NCBI RefSeq assembly: GCF_024758725.1
Contig: NZ_CP096972.1
Span: 1,904,001-1,968,000, forward strand
Source of the DNA: Sphingomonas sp. SUN039
GTDB lineage: Bacteria; Pseudomonadota; Alphaproteobacteria; Sphingomonadales; Sphingomonadaceae
DNA: 64,000 nt
Reading direction: 5' to 3'
Made by a program: the position numbers and the translations under genes
Notes under the pieces: generated by a model
Database searches by the model: none
Told to the model about the DNA's origin: nothing
Seen by the model: the letters and a program-made list of their open reading frames with translations, nothing else
Part shown: in pieces, positions 33,849 to 42,075 of the stretch
How positions within the stretch are numbered: the stretch's first letter is position 1
How the letters are laid out: each line of letters starts with the position of its first letter

Positions 33849-34919
33849 TCAGATCGCGTGTTCGTCGTCGTGGGTCAGTTCGGCGAGCGGCCCGGCGATC
33901 GGCTGCTTGCCCGGCTTGTCGCGGCGATAGGGGTCGAAGCTCTTCATTTCCGGATCGAACGTCATGTCCCACGGGATGTCGTCGCCACGGAAGATCGGTG
34001 GCGTCGCGTTCGCCCAGAGCAGCGAGCCGAATTTGAAATCCCAGGCGCGCGGCACCCAGTCGTCGTTCAGGTAATCGGTATCGGCGTGATACTCGGCCTC
34101 GCCCGCATGGCCCGGTATCTCGCAATAATAATAGATCGCCGACGAGATGCGGTGGCGCGAGATGCCGCCGCTGGTGTTCATCGTCGTGTTCTTCCAGCCC
34201 TTGAACTCCATCAAATTCGCACCGAGCATCACCTCATCGATGTCGTCGCAGCCGAAGGCGATGTGCATGAATTTGAAATGATCGGGCGCGACGGGCAGGT
34301 CGCAATTCACCCAGAAGATCGAATGGTGCTCGCTGGTCCCGTCGGCGCGCGCAAAGATGCCGGTGCCCTTGCTGTGGTCGGTGTAGCGGAAGCCGAGGCG
34401 ATGGATGTAGAATTCCGCGCTCGCGACATAGTCGGGCGAGAAGAAGACGATGTGGTTGATCGTCTTCGGCATCGCGCGTTTGCGCCAGATGCGGTGCTGG
34501 TTGAGCCGCTGGATATTGCCCGGCGCGTTGACCGGGCTGGTGTCGGAAACGACCGTGCGCTTCGCCCAGACGCGGAGCGCAATCGGCTGGCCGTCGTCGG
34601 CGACGCAATGCGCGGTCCCGTCGGCGTCGCGGCGCACCTCGCGGTCGGTGGCGAGGTTTGCCGCGAGGCGTTCCAGCGTCTCGGTGCTGTCGACGCCCCA
34701 GACGGTTTCCTTGACGCCATCACCCTCGAACGGATCGGGCGACGGGAGGCGCGGGTCGCCGTGGCGGTAGAGCACGACGCGCGAGCCCGAGGCGACTTCG
34801 AGCACGGCCTCATCGACGCCGATGCGAACCGGTGTCAGGCCGAAGTCGGTCCAGAAGCGCGCATGCTCGGCAATATCGCCGACACCGAAGACCGCGCTTT
34901 CGATTCCCAAGACACCCAT
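33849..34919 (-). CDS. Two-domain VOC-family extradiol ring-cleavage dioxygenase
   Basis: A 356-residue protein with two vicinal-oxygen-chelate modules, the plan of type I extradiol dioxygenases. The N-terminal module starts MGVLGIESAVFGVGDIAEHA. The C-terminal, catalytic one carries the first iron histidine in KTINHIVFFSPDYV, a second in DHFKFMHIAFGCDD, and the glutamate in GEAEYHADTDY. It would cleave a catechol-like ring next to a hydroxyl pair using Fe(II). It is followed directly by an FAH-family hydrolase. The substrate is not readable from sequence. Confidence 0.88.
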   Translation of the reverse strand: MGVLGIESAVFGVGDIAEHARFWTDFGLTPVRIGVDEAVLEVASGSRVVLYRHGDPRLPSPDPFEGDGVKETVWGVDSTETLERLAANLATDREVRRDADGTAHCVADDGQPIALRVWAKRTVVSDTSPVNAPGNIQRLNQHRIWRKRAMPKTINHIVFFSPDYVASAEFYIHRLGFRYTDHSKGTGIFARADGTSEHHSIFWVNCDLPVAPDHFKFMHIAFGCDDIDEVMLGANLMEFKGWKNTTMNTSGGISRHRISSAIYYYCEIPGHAGEAEYHADTDYLNDDWVPRAWDFKFGSLLWANATPPIFRGDDIPWDMTFDPEMKSFDPYRRDKPGKQPIAGPLAELTHDDEHAI

Positions 34920-34997
34920 TGCACCACTCGCTCATCTGCCTGCGCCCCGCTTGCCGCATCGGGGCACGTGCGCGAAGCCGATTTTATCGAAGCCTAT

Positions 34998-35201
34998 CTA
35001 TCGGCGGAACAAGAGCGTCAGCAGGAACAGGATCGTCCGCGCGTCGAGCAATTTCAGCGCGGCCCGAGCTTCGGCGGGCTTGAGCTTGGCGACCATCGGC
35101 ATCGCGCCGAAAATCTTGCCCCGGATGACTAGGTCGTTGCCGTCGCGCTCGATGGCACGGACCTGCATCAGTTCTTGGCTGTTTGCGTCGTAGATTTTCA
35201 T
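34998..35201 (-). CDS. Small conserved protein coupled to the FAD oxidoreductase
   Basis: A 67-residue protein (MKIYDANSQELMQVRAIERD then GNDLVIRGKIFGAMPMVAKL) with a beta-rich start and the pattern LKPAEARAALKLLDARTILF. I do not recognise a named family. ATG 35201 overlaps the stop of the upstream FAD oxidoreductase gene (ATGA), which makes it a probable partner or chaperone of that enzyme. The sequence over its last codons also resembles a weak form of the LysR-type box found elsewhere in this island. Confidence 0.72.
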   Translation of the reverse strand: MKIYDANSQELMQVRAIERDGNDLVIRGKIFGAMPMVAKLKPAEARAALKLLDARTILFLLTLLFRR

Positions 35202-36784
35202 GGCCGGATCACCTTGTCGAAATCGATGCCCAGATCGTCCATCACCTTGATCGCAGTGGGCCGCCCGACGCCGAAGATCGCGCCGCCGGGATGCATAAAG
35301 GGTCCGCACAGGTAGAGCCGCTCCACGCCGGGCACTGCATATCGGGAAAGCTCGGGCGTCGGGCGGAAACCCATGGTCTGGAAGAATTGGAGCCCCGCGC
35401 CGTGCACCTCGCCATTCACGAAACTGTTAGGCGACCAGCGTTCCATGTCGAGCGGACTGTCCACTTCGCGGGCGATCACACTTTCGTTCAGGCCGGGGAA
35501 GAAGTGCGAGAGACTGTCGATCAGCCGGTCCGCGACATCCTCCTTGATCTCGTCCCAGCGCCCCGGACCCTGACGGCCTAGATTATAGGGCTGGTAGCTG
35601 GTGAGATAGAGCTGCGACTTGCCCTCCGGTTGCAGCCCCGGAAAATCGATGATCCCGCCGCCGTGCAGCGGGTTCTCGATCCCCGGCTGTCCCCGGCGCA
35701 GTGGCTCGAAGCTGTCGAGAAAGCCCTGCAAGCTCGTCGCGTTGATGCAATTGGCAGCACTCTCGGCGAGTTCGGTCGGTATCTTCGACGACAGCGCCGC
35801 CGCCGACCGGTCGAGGGCCGCATCGACCTTGAACAAGGTATAGGGCGCGGTCTTCATGCGGGCAGCGCGCGCCAGCAGATCCGCATCGAGGCCCGAGACG
35901 AACTTGTCGAGCCGTGCCGGATGGATGCCCGCAACGACCGCGTCCCTGGCGCGGAACTCCTCGCCTTCGTCGGTGCGAAGGCCCACCGCGCGGCCGCTTT
36001 CGACGATCACCGAATCGACCTTGTGGTTGCAGCGGATTTCGCCGCCATGGTCGGTGATGCAATCGGCGAGCGCCTTGCTCAGCGAACCGCTGCCCTTGGT
36101 CGGGAAACCGACGGGATAGAAATGCACCAGCAGGATCATGAAGATCATGCCGAAGCCCGTCCCCATATCGTCGGGGAACTGCAGTATCCCTTCAGAGACC
36201 CACTTCAGCAGGTGGATTTTCAGGATTTCGGTCTCGAACAGCTCGTCGACGATCTGCAGGGGGCTGCGCATCATCAGGTCGAGCATCCGCCGCCCGTCCT
36301 CGTTCGATTCCATCATCGCGACGAACGGCCCCATCGGAATGGGCACGTTGAACATGCCCTGCAGCAGCATCGGCATCATGCGCCCGCCCCAGACGACCAG
36401 CTCGCGATAGGCGTCGGCGTCCTTTTGCGAATATTTGGCGATTTCCTGACAGGTCTTGTCGAGATCGACATAGGTCAGGAAGTGGCGAAAATCCTTGAGC
36501 AACAGCCCCATCGGCGCTTCGGGATAGAAATATTCGAGGCCGTATTTCGACTTCAGCCCGAGCTCGTCGTTGACTAGCAGCGGATTCGCCTGGATCATCC
36601 CGTGCATCGCCGAATGCTTGTTATGGAAAAAGCCCGGCGCGGTGCGCTCCAGCGTCACGGCGCCGCCGCCGATGAAGGGCTTCATCTCGAGCACAAGCAC
36701 CTTCTTTCCCGCCTTGGCGAGATAGGCGGCAGCGCCGAGCTGATTATGCCCCGCGCCCATGACGACGATGTCGTAATTGCTCAT
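35198..36784 (-). CDS. FAD-dependent oxidoreductase of the phytoene-desaturase-like family
   Basis: A 528-residue flavoprotein. The N-terminal dinucleotide fold is complete (YDIVVMGAGHNQLGAAAYLA, then KVLVLEMKPFIGGGAVT). The C-terminal FAD segment is LYLCGPFMHPGGAIFGVGR. The family includes carotenoid desaturases but also many catabolic dehydrogenases; no carotenoid gene is nearby. Introduction of a double bond into a ring or side chain of the catabolic substrate is a reasonable guess. It overlaps both neighbours by 4 nt within the operon. Confidence 0.87.
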   Translation of the reverse strand: MSNYDIVVMGAGHNQLGAAAYLAKAGKKVLVLEMKPFIGGGAVTLERTAPGFFHNKHSAMHGMIQANPLLVNDELGLKSKYGLEYFYPEAPMGLLLKDFRHFLTYVDLDKTCQEIAKYSQKDADAYRELVVWGGRMMPMLLQGMFNVPIPMGPFVAMMESNEDGRRMLDLMMRSPLQIVDELFETEILKIHLLKWVSEGILQFPDDMGTGFGMIFMILLVHFYPVGFPTKGSGSLSKALADCITDHGGEIRCNHKVDSVIVESGRAVGLRTDEGEEFRARDAVVAGIHPARLDKFVSGLDADLLARAARMKTAPYTLFKVDAALDRSAAALSSKIPTELAESAANCINATSLQGFLDSFEPLRRGQPGIENPLHGGGIIDFPGLQPEGKSQLYLTSYQPYNLGRQGPGRWDEIKEDVADRLIDSLSHFFPGLNESVIAREVDSPLDMERWSPNSFVNGEVHGAGLQFFQTMGFRPTPELSRYAVPGVERLYLCGPFMHPGGAIFGVGRPTAIKVMDDLGIDFDKVIRP

Positions 36785-37587
36785 GCCTGTTCTCCGAAAA
36801 AGGCGCGGAAGCCGGCGAGGCCGGGGACGTGGCTGGTGCCGCCGCCATCGCATTCGATCGTATGGCCGGTGATATTGCGCGCTGCATCGGACGCGAGGAA
36901 GGCAATGGCCTCGGCGATATCCTCGGGCTCGCCCAGTCGGTCGCGCAGCGTTTCGCCTTCGACCACGGCGCGCAGTTCCGCAGGAAAAGCTTCCTTCAAC
37001 GCAGGCGTCATCGTCATCCCCGGCGCGACGGCGTTGCAGCGCACGCCGATTTTGCCATGGCTTGCGGCGATGGCGCGGGTCATCTGGATGATCGCGGCTT
37101 TCGATGAGCTATAGGCGGCCTGGATGATATGGCCCTGCAGCGCGAGGCTGCTGACGGTGTTGACGATGTTGCCGCGCGTCGCCCGCAAATGCGGGAGCGC
37201 CGCACGGCTCGCGATCATCGTTCCGCGCACGTTGATACGGTAGGTGCGGTCCCAGAGGTCGGTAGCCATGTCCTCGACATTGCCATCGGCCTTCGCGATG
37301 TCGGGGCCGAGCAGCGCGGCATTGTTCACCAATATGTCGATCCGGCCATAGTGCGCGGCGACATCGGCGATCATCGCGGAGATCGAGGATTCCTGCTCAA
37401 GATCGAGGGCCACTGCGCGGGCACCTGCAAGCTCGCCCGCCAGTGCCTGCGCGGCCGTAAAGGCGATGTCGGCAATCGCGACCTTGGCGCCGCGCGCGGT
37501 CAGCAGCCGCGCGGTCGCGGCACCGATCCCGCCCGCGCCACCGGTGACGATGGCAATTTTGCCGTCGAAGCGTGTCGTATCGTGCAT
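36781..37587 (-). CDS. Short-chain dehydrogenase/reductase, first gene of the operon
   Basis: A 268-residue SDR with TGGAGGIG, NNAA in place of NNAG, Ser in NTVSSLAL and the catalytic YSSSK. GGAGAG lies before ATG 37587. It begins an operon that continues through the FAD oxidoreductase, small protein, VOC, FAH, cupin, HisD-like and second SDR genes. A HxlR regulator gene is divergent only 68 bp away and is the likely controller. Confidence 0.9.
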   Translation of the reverse strand: MHDTTRFDGKIAIVTGGAGGIGAATARLLTARGAKVAIADIAFTAAQALAGELAGARAVALDLEQESSISAMIADVAAHYGRIDILVNNAALLGPDIAKADGNVEDMATDLWDRTYRINVRGTMIASRAALPHLRATRGNIVNTVSSLALQGHIIQAAYSSSKAAIIQMTRAIAASHGKIGVRCNAVAPGMTMTPALKEAFPAELRAVVEGETLRDRLGEPEDIAEAIAFLASDAARNITGHTIECDGGGTSHVPGLAGFRAFFGEQA

Positions 37588-37655
37588 TGGCAGCTCTCCC
37601 GCCACGCTGCATAACCCGGCCAACGCAGGCGGGAAGACGGCACTTTTTTGTTCCC

Positions 37656-38102
37656 ATGATCGATCTGGGCGGCATCGACGGCGCATTGCATCATGGGCTG
37701 GCAGCGCTCGCCGAAGACATGCGCGCGCACGGCCACTATCCGGACGACCCGGCGCGCCACGTCTTTGCCTTGCTGGGCGACCGCTGGACGACATTGATCC
37801 TGTTCGCGCTGGCGATCGGCACCTTTCGCCATGCCGAACTGCGCCGCGCGATCGCGCGGCTGTCGTCGGAGGGGCGCATCTCCCAACGCGTGCTGACCGC
37901 CAAGCTCCGCGTCCTCGAGCGCGACGGATTCGTGTCGCGTCATGCGACAGCCGATGTGCCGCCGAAAGTCAGCTACGCCCTCACTGCATCGGGTCACGAT
38001 CTTGTCGGTCAGGCACGTCGGTTGCTCGACTGGGTGCATAGCCGGCGCGGCGACATCGACCATGCCCGCACAACCTTCGACGATGCTCAGGCGCGCGACT
38101 GA
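37656..38102 (+). CDS. HxlR-family winged-helix transcriptional regulator
   Basis: A 148-residue regulator. The HxlR core runs HVFALLGDRWTTLILFALAI, then FRHAELRRAI...GRISQRVLTAKLRVLERDGFVSR, with PPKVSYALTASGHDL forming the wing. HxlR proteins typically bind between divergent genes and respond to small aromatic or electrophilic compounds. It is divergent from the 37587 operon with 68 bp between starts, so local control is likely. Its 3' end overlaps the convergent LysR gene by 16 nt. Confidence 0.9.
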   Translation: MIDLGGIDGALHHGLAALAEDMRAHGHYPDDPARHVFALLGDRWTTLILFALAIGTFRHAELRRAIARLSSEGRISQRVLTAKLRVLERDGFVSRHATADVPPKVSYALTASGHDLVGQARRLLDWVHSRRGDIDHARTTFDDAQARD

Positions 38103-39094
38103 CCCGCATAGGTCTTGAACTGCTCGCCGATGTCTTCATGTCCGCCGGACGGCTCGGCGACCTTCGCATCCGCGACCGCATCGACGGCATCGCCGACGCG
38201 CGCCGCCTCGACCAGCCGCTCGGTTATCCAGCGCAACCCCGGGTCGTTGCTGTTGGCGAGATGCCACTGGACCGCCTGACGGATCGGGGGGATGTCGAGC
38301 GGCGCCTCGCGCACGACGAGCGGCATGTGCCGCACGAGCCGCGTCGCGAGGCGGCGGTGCATCGTCGCAATCCGGTTCGACCCGACGACAAGACCCGGCA
38401 TCGACAGAAACGTCGGCGCGATCGCCTCGACACGGCGCGGCTGCTTCTGGCGGCGCATGAACCAGTCCTCGAATGCCGAAACGCGGGCACGCCCGAAGCG
38501 CGCGGTGACATGCCCAAGGGCGAAATAGGCCTCTCGCGTCATCGGCCTGGCCATGGCCGGATTCTCCGCCCAGCCGACAATGACGTAATCGTCCTCGAAC
38601 AGGATCCGGCTCGGATGCCCCGTCGAGATCGCATAGTCGATGGTGATCAGCAGATCGATCAGGCCGCGTTCGAGCGTCTCGATTGGGCTGTCGTTCATCG
38701 GTTGAATTTCGAAACGCATGTTCGGGGCGATTGCCTCGATCCCGGTCAGCGCCGAAGCGAGCAGCACTTCGGTCGTATAATCGGACGCCATGATCCGGAT
38801 CAGCCGGTCCGAACTCGCCGGATCGAAGGGCTGGGTCGTTGCGATCGTCGTGCGGATTTGTTCGAGGACGGCGCGCACCGGCTCGACAAGTTCCTCGGCG
38901 CGCGCGGTCAGGACCATCTTTCGCCCGCGCACGACGAGCAGATCGTCGCCGAAATAGTCGCGCAACCGCCCCAGTGCCGACGACATCGCCGATTGCGACA
39001 GGCAGCAACGGTCGGCGGCGAGGCTGACGCTCCCTTCGGCAAGCAGCGCGTCGAGCGCGACAAGCAGGTTCAGGTCGAGCCGTTGAAACCGCAC
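38087..39094 (-). CDS. LysR-family transcriptional regulator (LinR/NodD-like branch)
   Basis: A 335-residue LTTR. The N-terminal wHTH is MRFQRLDLNLLVALDALLAE and the recognition region LSQSAMSSALGRLRDYF. A substrate-binding domain and a C-terminal extension of about 40 residues follow. GTG 39094 has AGGAGA upstream. It is the last gene of the MFS-SDR-epimerase operon, so it may be cotranscribed with what it regulates. It is one of two LysR genes that could bind the shared box at 42045 and 57979. Confidence 0.9.
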   Translation of the reverse strand: MRFQRLDLNLLVALDALLAEGSVSLAADRCCLSQSAMSSALGRLRDYFGDDLLVVRGRKMVLTARAEELVEPVRAVLEQIRTTIATTQPFDPASSDRLIRIMASDYTTEVLLASALTGIEAIAPNMRFEIQPMNDSPIETLERGLIDLLITIDYAISTGHPSRILFEDDYVIVGWAENPAMARPMTREAYFALGHVTARFGRARVSAFEDWFMRRQKQPRRVEAIAPTFLSMPGLVVGSNRIATMHRRLATRLVRHMPLVVREAPLDIPPIRQAVQWHLANSNDPGLRWITERLVEAARVGDAVDAVADAKVAEPSGGHEDIGEQFKTYAGQSRA

Positions 39095-39104
39095 GTCGCT
39101 CTCC

Positions 39105-40040
39105 TCAGCGGCGCGCAATCGTCTCAAGCGCGCTCGCCACGAGCTTAGCGACGTCGCCGTCATGTGCAAAGCCGCACGCGTCGGCGGCGGGCGTTCGCAG
39201 CTCCGGGTGCGCGCCGAACGCGGCCTCTAGTCCAGGGTCGGGGCTGTAAGAGACCAGATCTGTCGAAACGCCGCACTGGCCCGCGATCTCGGCGGCGAGC
39301 GCTGCCATCGTGACGCGCAACGCAGGGAGCGTGACCACCCGTGTCCTCGGCATTACGCCCGCGTCCATCGTCAGCGCATGGCGCAGATTGGCGACGCAAC
39401 GTCCGACCGATTCAGCCCAGATCGTGGCGTGCGGCGACACCGGACAGACGAACGACTGCCCTTCTCGCAGGGCGTGGAAAAGGTCGCTCATGAACGCCGA
39501 TTTCATGCCGCTCGGCCCCTTCGGTCGCGCAAGGATGCCGGGAAGGCGGACGCTGACGCCCTCGATTTCGCCGCGATGGTGCATCGTCGCGACCGCGATC
39601 TCCATCATCGCCTTGTGACCGCCATAGACCAGTTTCGGGGCGAGCGGTGTCGCGTCGTCGACCCCGGCAGCGGGGAGCGGATCGCCGAACACCGCGATCG
39701 AGCTGGCGTAAACGACGCGCGGCCATGAACCCGCCACTTTTGCGGCGTCGAGCAGATCGTACATCGCGTCGATGTTGATCCGTCGCGAAGCGGCAGGGTC
39801 CGCCTCCGCCGCGCCACCGGGTACGGTTGCGAGGTGGACGAGCGCGGCGCACCCGTCCCGAAAGACCTCGGTCCGTAGTTCCGGCGAGGCGATATCGCCC
39901 GCCACGGCGCGCACGCCCGGCGGAATGCCGCCGCCCGCGACATCGACCCCCACGACCGCGCGCCCCTCGGCAACAAGGCTTTCGAGCAGCACTCTTCCGA
40001 CGAAACCGCCGGCACCTGTAACGATGATCGGACTCACCAT
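39105..40040 (-). CDS. NAD-dependent epimerase/dehydratase family protein (D-erythronate-dehydrogenase-like)
   Basis: A 311-residue extended SDR. It begins MVSPIIVTGAGGFVGRVLLE (TGxxGxxG), and the catalytic pair is in KLVYGGHKAMMEI. ASSIAVFGDP supplies the serine region. The closest functional label I can suggest is DenD-like (D-erythronate dehydrogenase), which is not certain. Its ATG overlaps the stop of the upstream SDR by 7 nt, so the two are coupled. Confidence 0.82.
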   Translation of the reverse strand: MVSPIIVTGAGGFVGRVLLESLVAEGRAVVGVDVAGGGIPPGVRAVAGDIASPELRTEVFRDGCAALVHLATVPGGAAEADPAASRRINIDAMYDLLDAAKVAGSWPRVVYASSIAVFGDPLPAAGVDDATPLAPKLVYGGHKAMMEIAVATMHHRGEIEGVSVRLPGILARPKGPSGMKSAFMSDLFHALREGQSFVCPVSPHATIWAESVGRCVANLRHALTMDAGVMPRTRVVTLPALRVTMAALAAEIAGQCGVSTDLVSYSPDPGLEAAFGAHPELRTPAADACGFAHDGDVAKLVASALETIARR

Positions 40041-40735
40041 GCCGTCGCCCCTGCATCGACCCTGATATCTGCACCGGTCACATAGCCCGCCTCGTCCGAC
40101 GCCAGCCAGGTCGCGCACCAGGCGATGTCTTGCGGCGCGCCGAGGCGTTTGACCATGTTTTTCGCCAGCACCCGGTCGGCGAACCCGGGCACCGCATCCA
40201 TGTGCCGCTGCGTTGCCGCCGTGACGATGAAACCCGGCGAGATTGTATTCGCGCGGATGCCGTGCGGCGCGCCCTCCATCGCCAGCTGGCGCGTCATCGC
40301 CAGCACCCCGCCCTTCCCCGCGCAATGCGCGAGCGCCGCCGACCCCTCGAGGGCGTGGTAGGCGTTTGCCGAGGCGAAGTTGATCACCGACGCGCGCCCG
40401 CTTGCCTTGAGATACGGCCACGCCGCGCGGGTCGGCAGGAAAACGATGTCGAGTTCGCCGGTCAGCGTGCGCTGCCAGTCGGCGTAGCTCAACGTTTCGA
40501 TCCACTCGAACACCGCAAAGGCAGCGGCGTTGACGAGGATGTCGATGCGACCGTGCCCGTCGCAGATCTGCGCGAAGAAGGCGTCGGTCGCGGCCTCGTC
40601 GGTCAGGTCGCAATCGCCGCGGTCGATGCCGATGACGGTCGCGCCCTCCTGCGCGAAAACATCGGCACAGCCCGCGCCGATACCGTTCGCCGCGCCGGTG
40701 ACGACCGCGATCTTGCCCGACAGCCGTCCGCTCAT
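40034..40735 (-). CDS. SDR-family protein lacking the catalytic tyrosine
   Basis: A 233-residue classical SDR by fold. The N-terminal TGAANGIG and C-terminal VTGADIRVDAGATAW are normal, and a serine is present in INFASANAY. At the active site, however, the Tyr-x-x-x-Lys motif reads HCAGKGG, with His in the tyrosine position, and NNAG reads NAAA. Either His replaces Tyr, or the protein has another role such as binding. ATG 40735 overlaps the MFS gene stop (ATGA). Confidence 0.85.
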   Translation of the reverse strand: MSGRLSGKIAVVTGAANGIGAGCADVFAQEGATVIGIDRGDCDLTDEAATDAFFAQICDGHGRIDILVNAAAFAVFEWIETLSYADWQRTLTGELDIVFLPTRAAWPYLKASGRASVINFASANAYHALEGSAALAHCAGKGGVLAMTRQLAMEGAPHGIRANTISPGFIVTAATQRHMDAVPGFADRVLAKNMVKRLGAPQDIAWCATWLASDEAGYVTGADIRVDAGATAW

Positions 40736-41967
40736 GTCGCAAGCGGTGCCGGGGTGCGGAGCGGCGCGACGAGCGCAATCGCGGCGGCAGCAAGGCACAT
40801 CCAGCCGAGCACGCCGAGCGACGGCAGGATACCGCCGGTGAAGCCCATGATGAAGGGCATCGCCAGATTGTTGCACACGAACTGCCCGAGCGCGAAGACG
40901 GCATTCCAGATGCCCGTGCCCCGCCCGCGAACCTCGAACGGCAGCTGCGCGACCGCCCAGGTCAGCAATGTCGGCAGCAGCATTCCCGCGCCGATCTGGT
41001 CGAGCCCGGCGGCAAGCGTGAACATCCACGGATCCCTGAGCACCGACATCAGGAGGAAGCCGGTGCCGAGCAGCGCGAATTCGACGAGGAACATCGCCTT
41101 CAGGCTCAGGCGCGGCGAGAGATAGAAAAAGCAAAGCGTTCCGACCGGCACGAACAGGCTGGCGACAGCCGTCATCATGCCGCCCCGCGCCGCGTCGTAG
41201 CCGCCGCCGGGGAGCACGACGCCCAGGTCCTTGAAGGCGTCGGGCAGCTTGATCTGGACGGTGTAGAACATCACCGAGCCGAACAGGGTGATGACGCAGA
41301 TCAGGCCCATCGGTCCCCATGGAATATCGCTCCACCGCCCCTGCCGGTCGCGGTTCGCAAGGTGCTCCGACTCTTCGGGCTCCCAGGCGAAACGCAGCAC
41401 CAGGACGAGAAAGACGACGGGGACAAGGTAGAGCAGGAAGACGTTCTGCCAGCGCGCCGCGCCGACAAGTCCCGCAACGAGGATCGCGGCGATGGCGAAG
41501 GTCGAGGCGGTTCCGGTCTGGGCCGCGAGCCAGCGGTTGCGCGCCTGCCCCTTGAAAAAATCGGCAATCAGCGTCGTCGACAGCGTCATCAGCATCGCCT
41601 CGACCACACCGACCGCGATGCGGCTCCACAGGATATGGCCGAGGTCGGTAAGGAAATAGGGCATGACTCCGACGACGACATAGATCGCCATCGAGACGAC
41701 CAGCAGCCGGTAGCGTCCGACCTTGTCGCCGAGCCAGCCCGCCGGAATCGAGAACAGCGCGACGCACAGCGACGGGACGGTGATGATCCAGCCGATGTAA
41801 CGCCCCAGTTCGTCGGGCGTGTAGAGGCCGGTCGGTCCGTAGGTCTCGGCGATCTTCGGTGCGATCGGCGCGACGAACAGCGCCGCCATCACCGACAGGG
41901 TGATCGGAAACAGCAGCGCAAGTCCGGTCATGAAGGTCGGTTGTCGCGTCGCCCGCCCGCTCGCCAT
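40732..41967 (-). CDS. MFS transporter, first gene of the MFS-SDR-epimerase-LysR operon
   Basis: A 411-residue inner-membrane transporter with about 12 helices. The MFS loop 2-3 motif is visible as GWLGDKVGRYRLLV. It probably imports an aromatic or sugar-acid compound. An exact copy of the 15-bp T-N11-A box that also precedes the TonB receptor lies 78-92 nt upstream of its ATG. It is followed by a coupled SDR gene. Confidence 0.9.
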   Translation of the reverse strand: MASGRATRQPTFMTGLALLFPITLSVMAALFVAPIAPKIAETYGPTGLYTPDELGRYIGWIITVPSLCVALFSIPAGWLGDKVGRYRLLVVSMAIYVVVGVMPYFLTDLGHILWSRIAVGVVEAMLMTLSTTLIADFFKGQARNRWLAAQTGTASTFAIAAILVAGLVGAARWQNVFLLYLVPVVFLVLVLRFAWEPEESEHLANRDRQGRWSDIPWGPMGLICVITLFGSVMFYTVQIKLPDAFKDLGVVLPGGGYDAARGGMMTAVASLFVPVGTLCFFYLSPRLSLKAMFLVEFALLGTGFLLMSVLRDPWMFTLAAGLDQIGAGMLLPTLLTWAVAQLPFEVRGRGTGIWNAVFALGQFVCNNLAMPFIMGFTGGILPSLGVLGWMCLAAAAIALVAPLRTPAPLAT

Positions 41968-42044
41968 CTTTCACCCTCCCCGCCGGTCGCCTGCCGACGC
42001 GGGCACCTGTTGCGCCGGCGCGGTGTCGACATCAATCGCACAGC

Positions 42045-42059
42045 ATCGATAGCTGCTAT
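42045..42059. promoter_or_regulatory. LysR-type box ATCGATAGCTGCTAT upstream of the MFS operon
   Basis: The 15-bp sequence fits the LysR T-N11-A rule (T 42046, A 42058) and has dyad symmetry around GATAG-CTG-CTAT. The identical 15-mer occurs at 57979-57993, at almost the same distance from the start of the TonB receptor gene. It lies 78-92 nt upstream of the MFS start, the normal place for a LysR recognition site. Confidence 0.7.
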
Positions 42060-42075
42060 TGGCGCAGCCGTGGCG

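Noticed and set aside
35198-36784. Carotenoid (phytoene) desaturase of a pigment cluster
   Set aside because: No crtB, crtE or other carotenoid gene lies nearby, and it is translationally coupled to catabolic genes.
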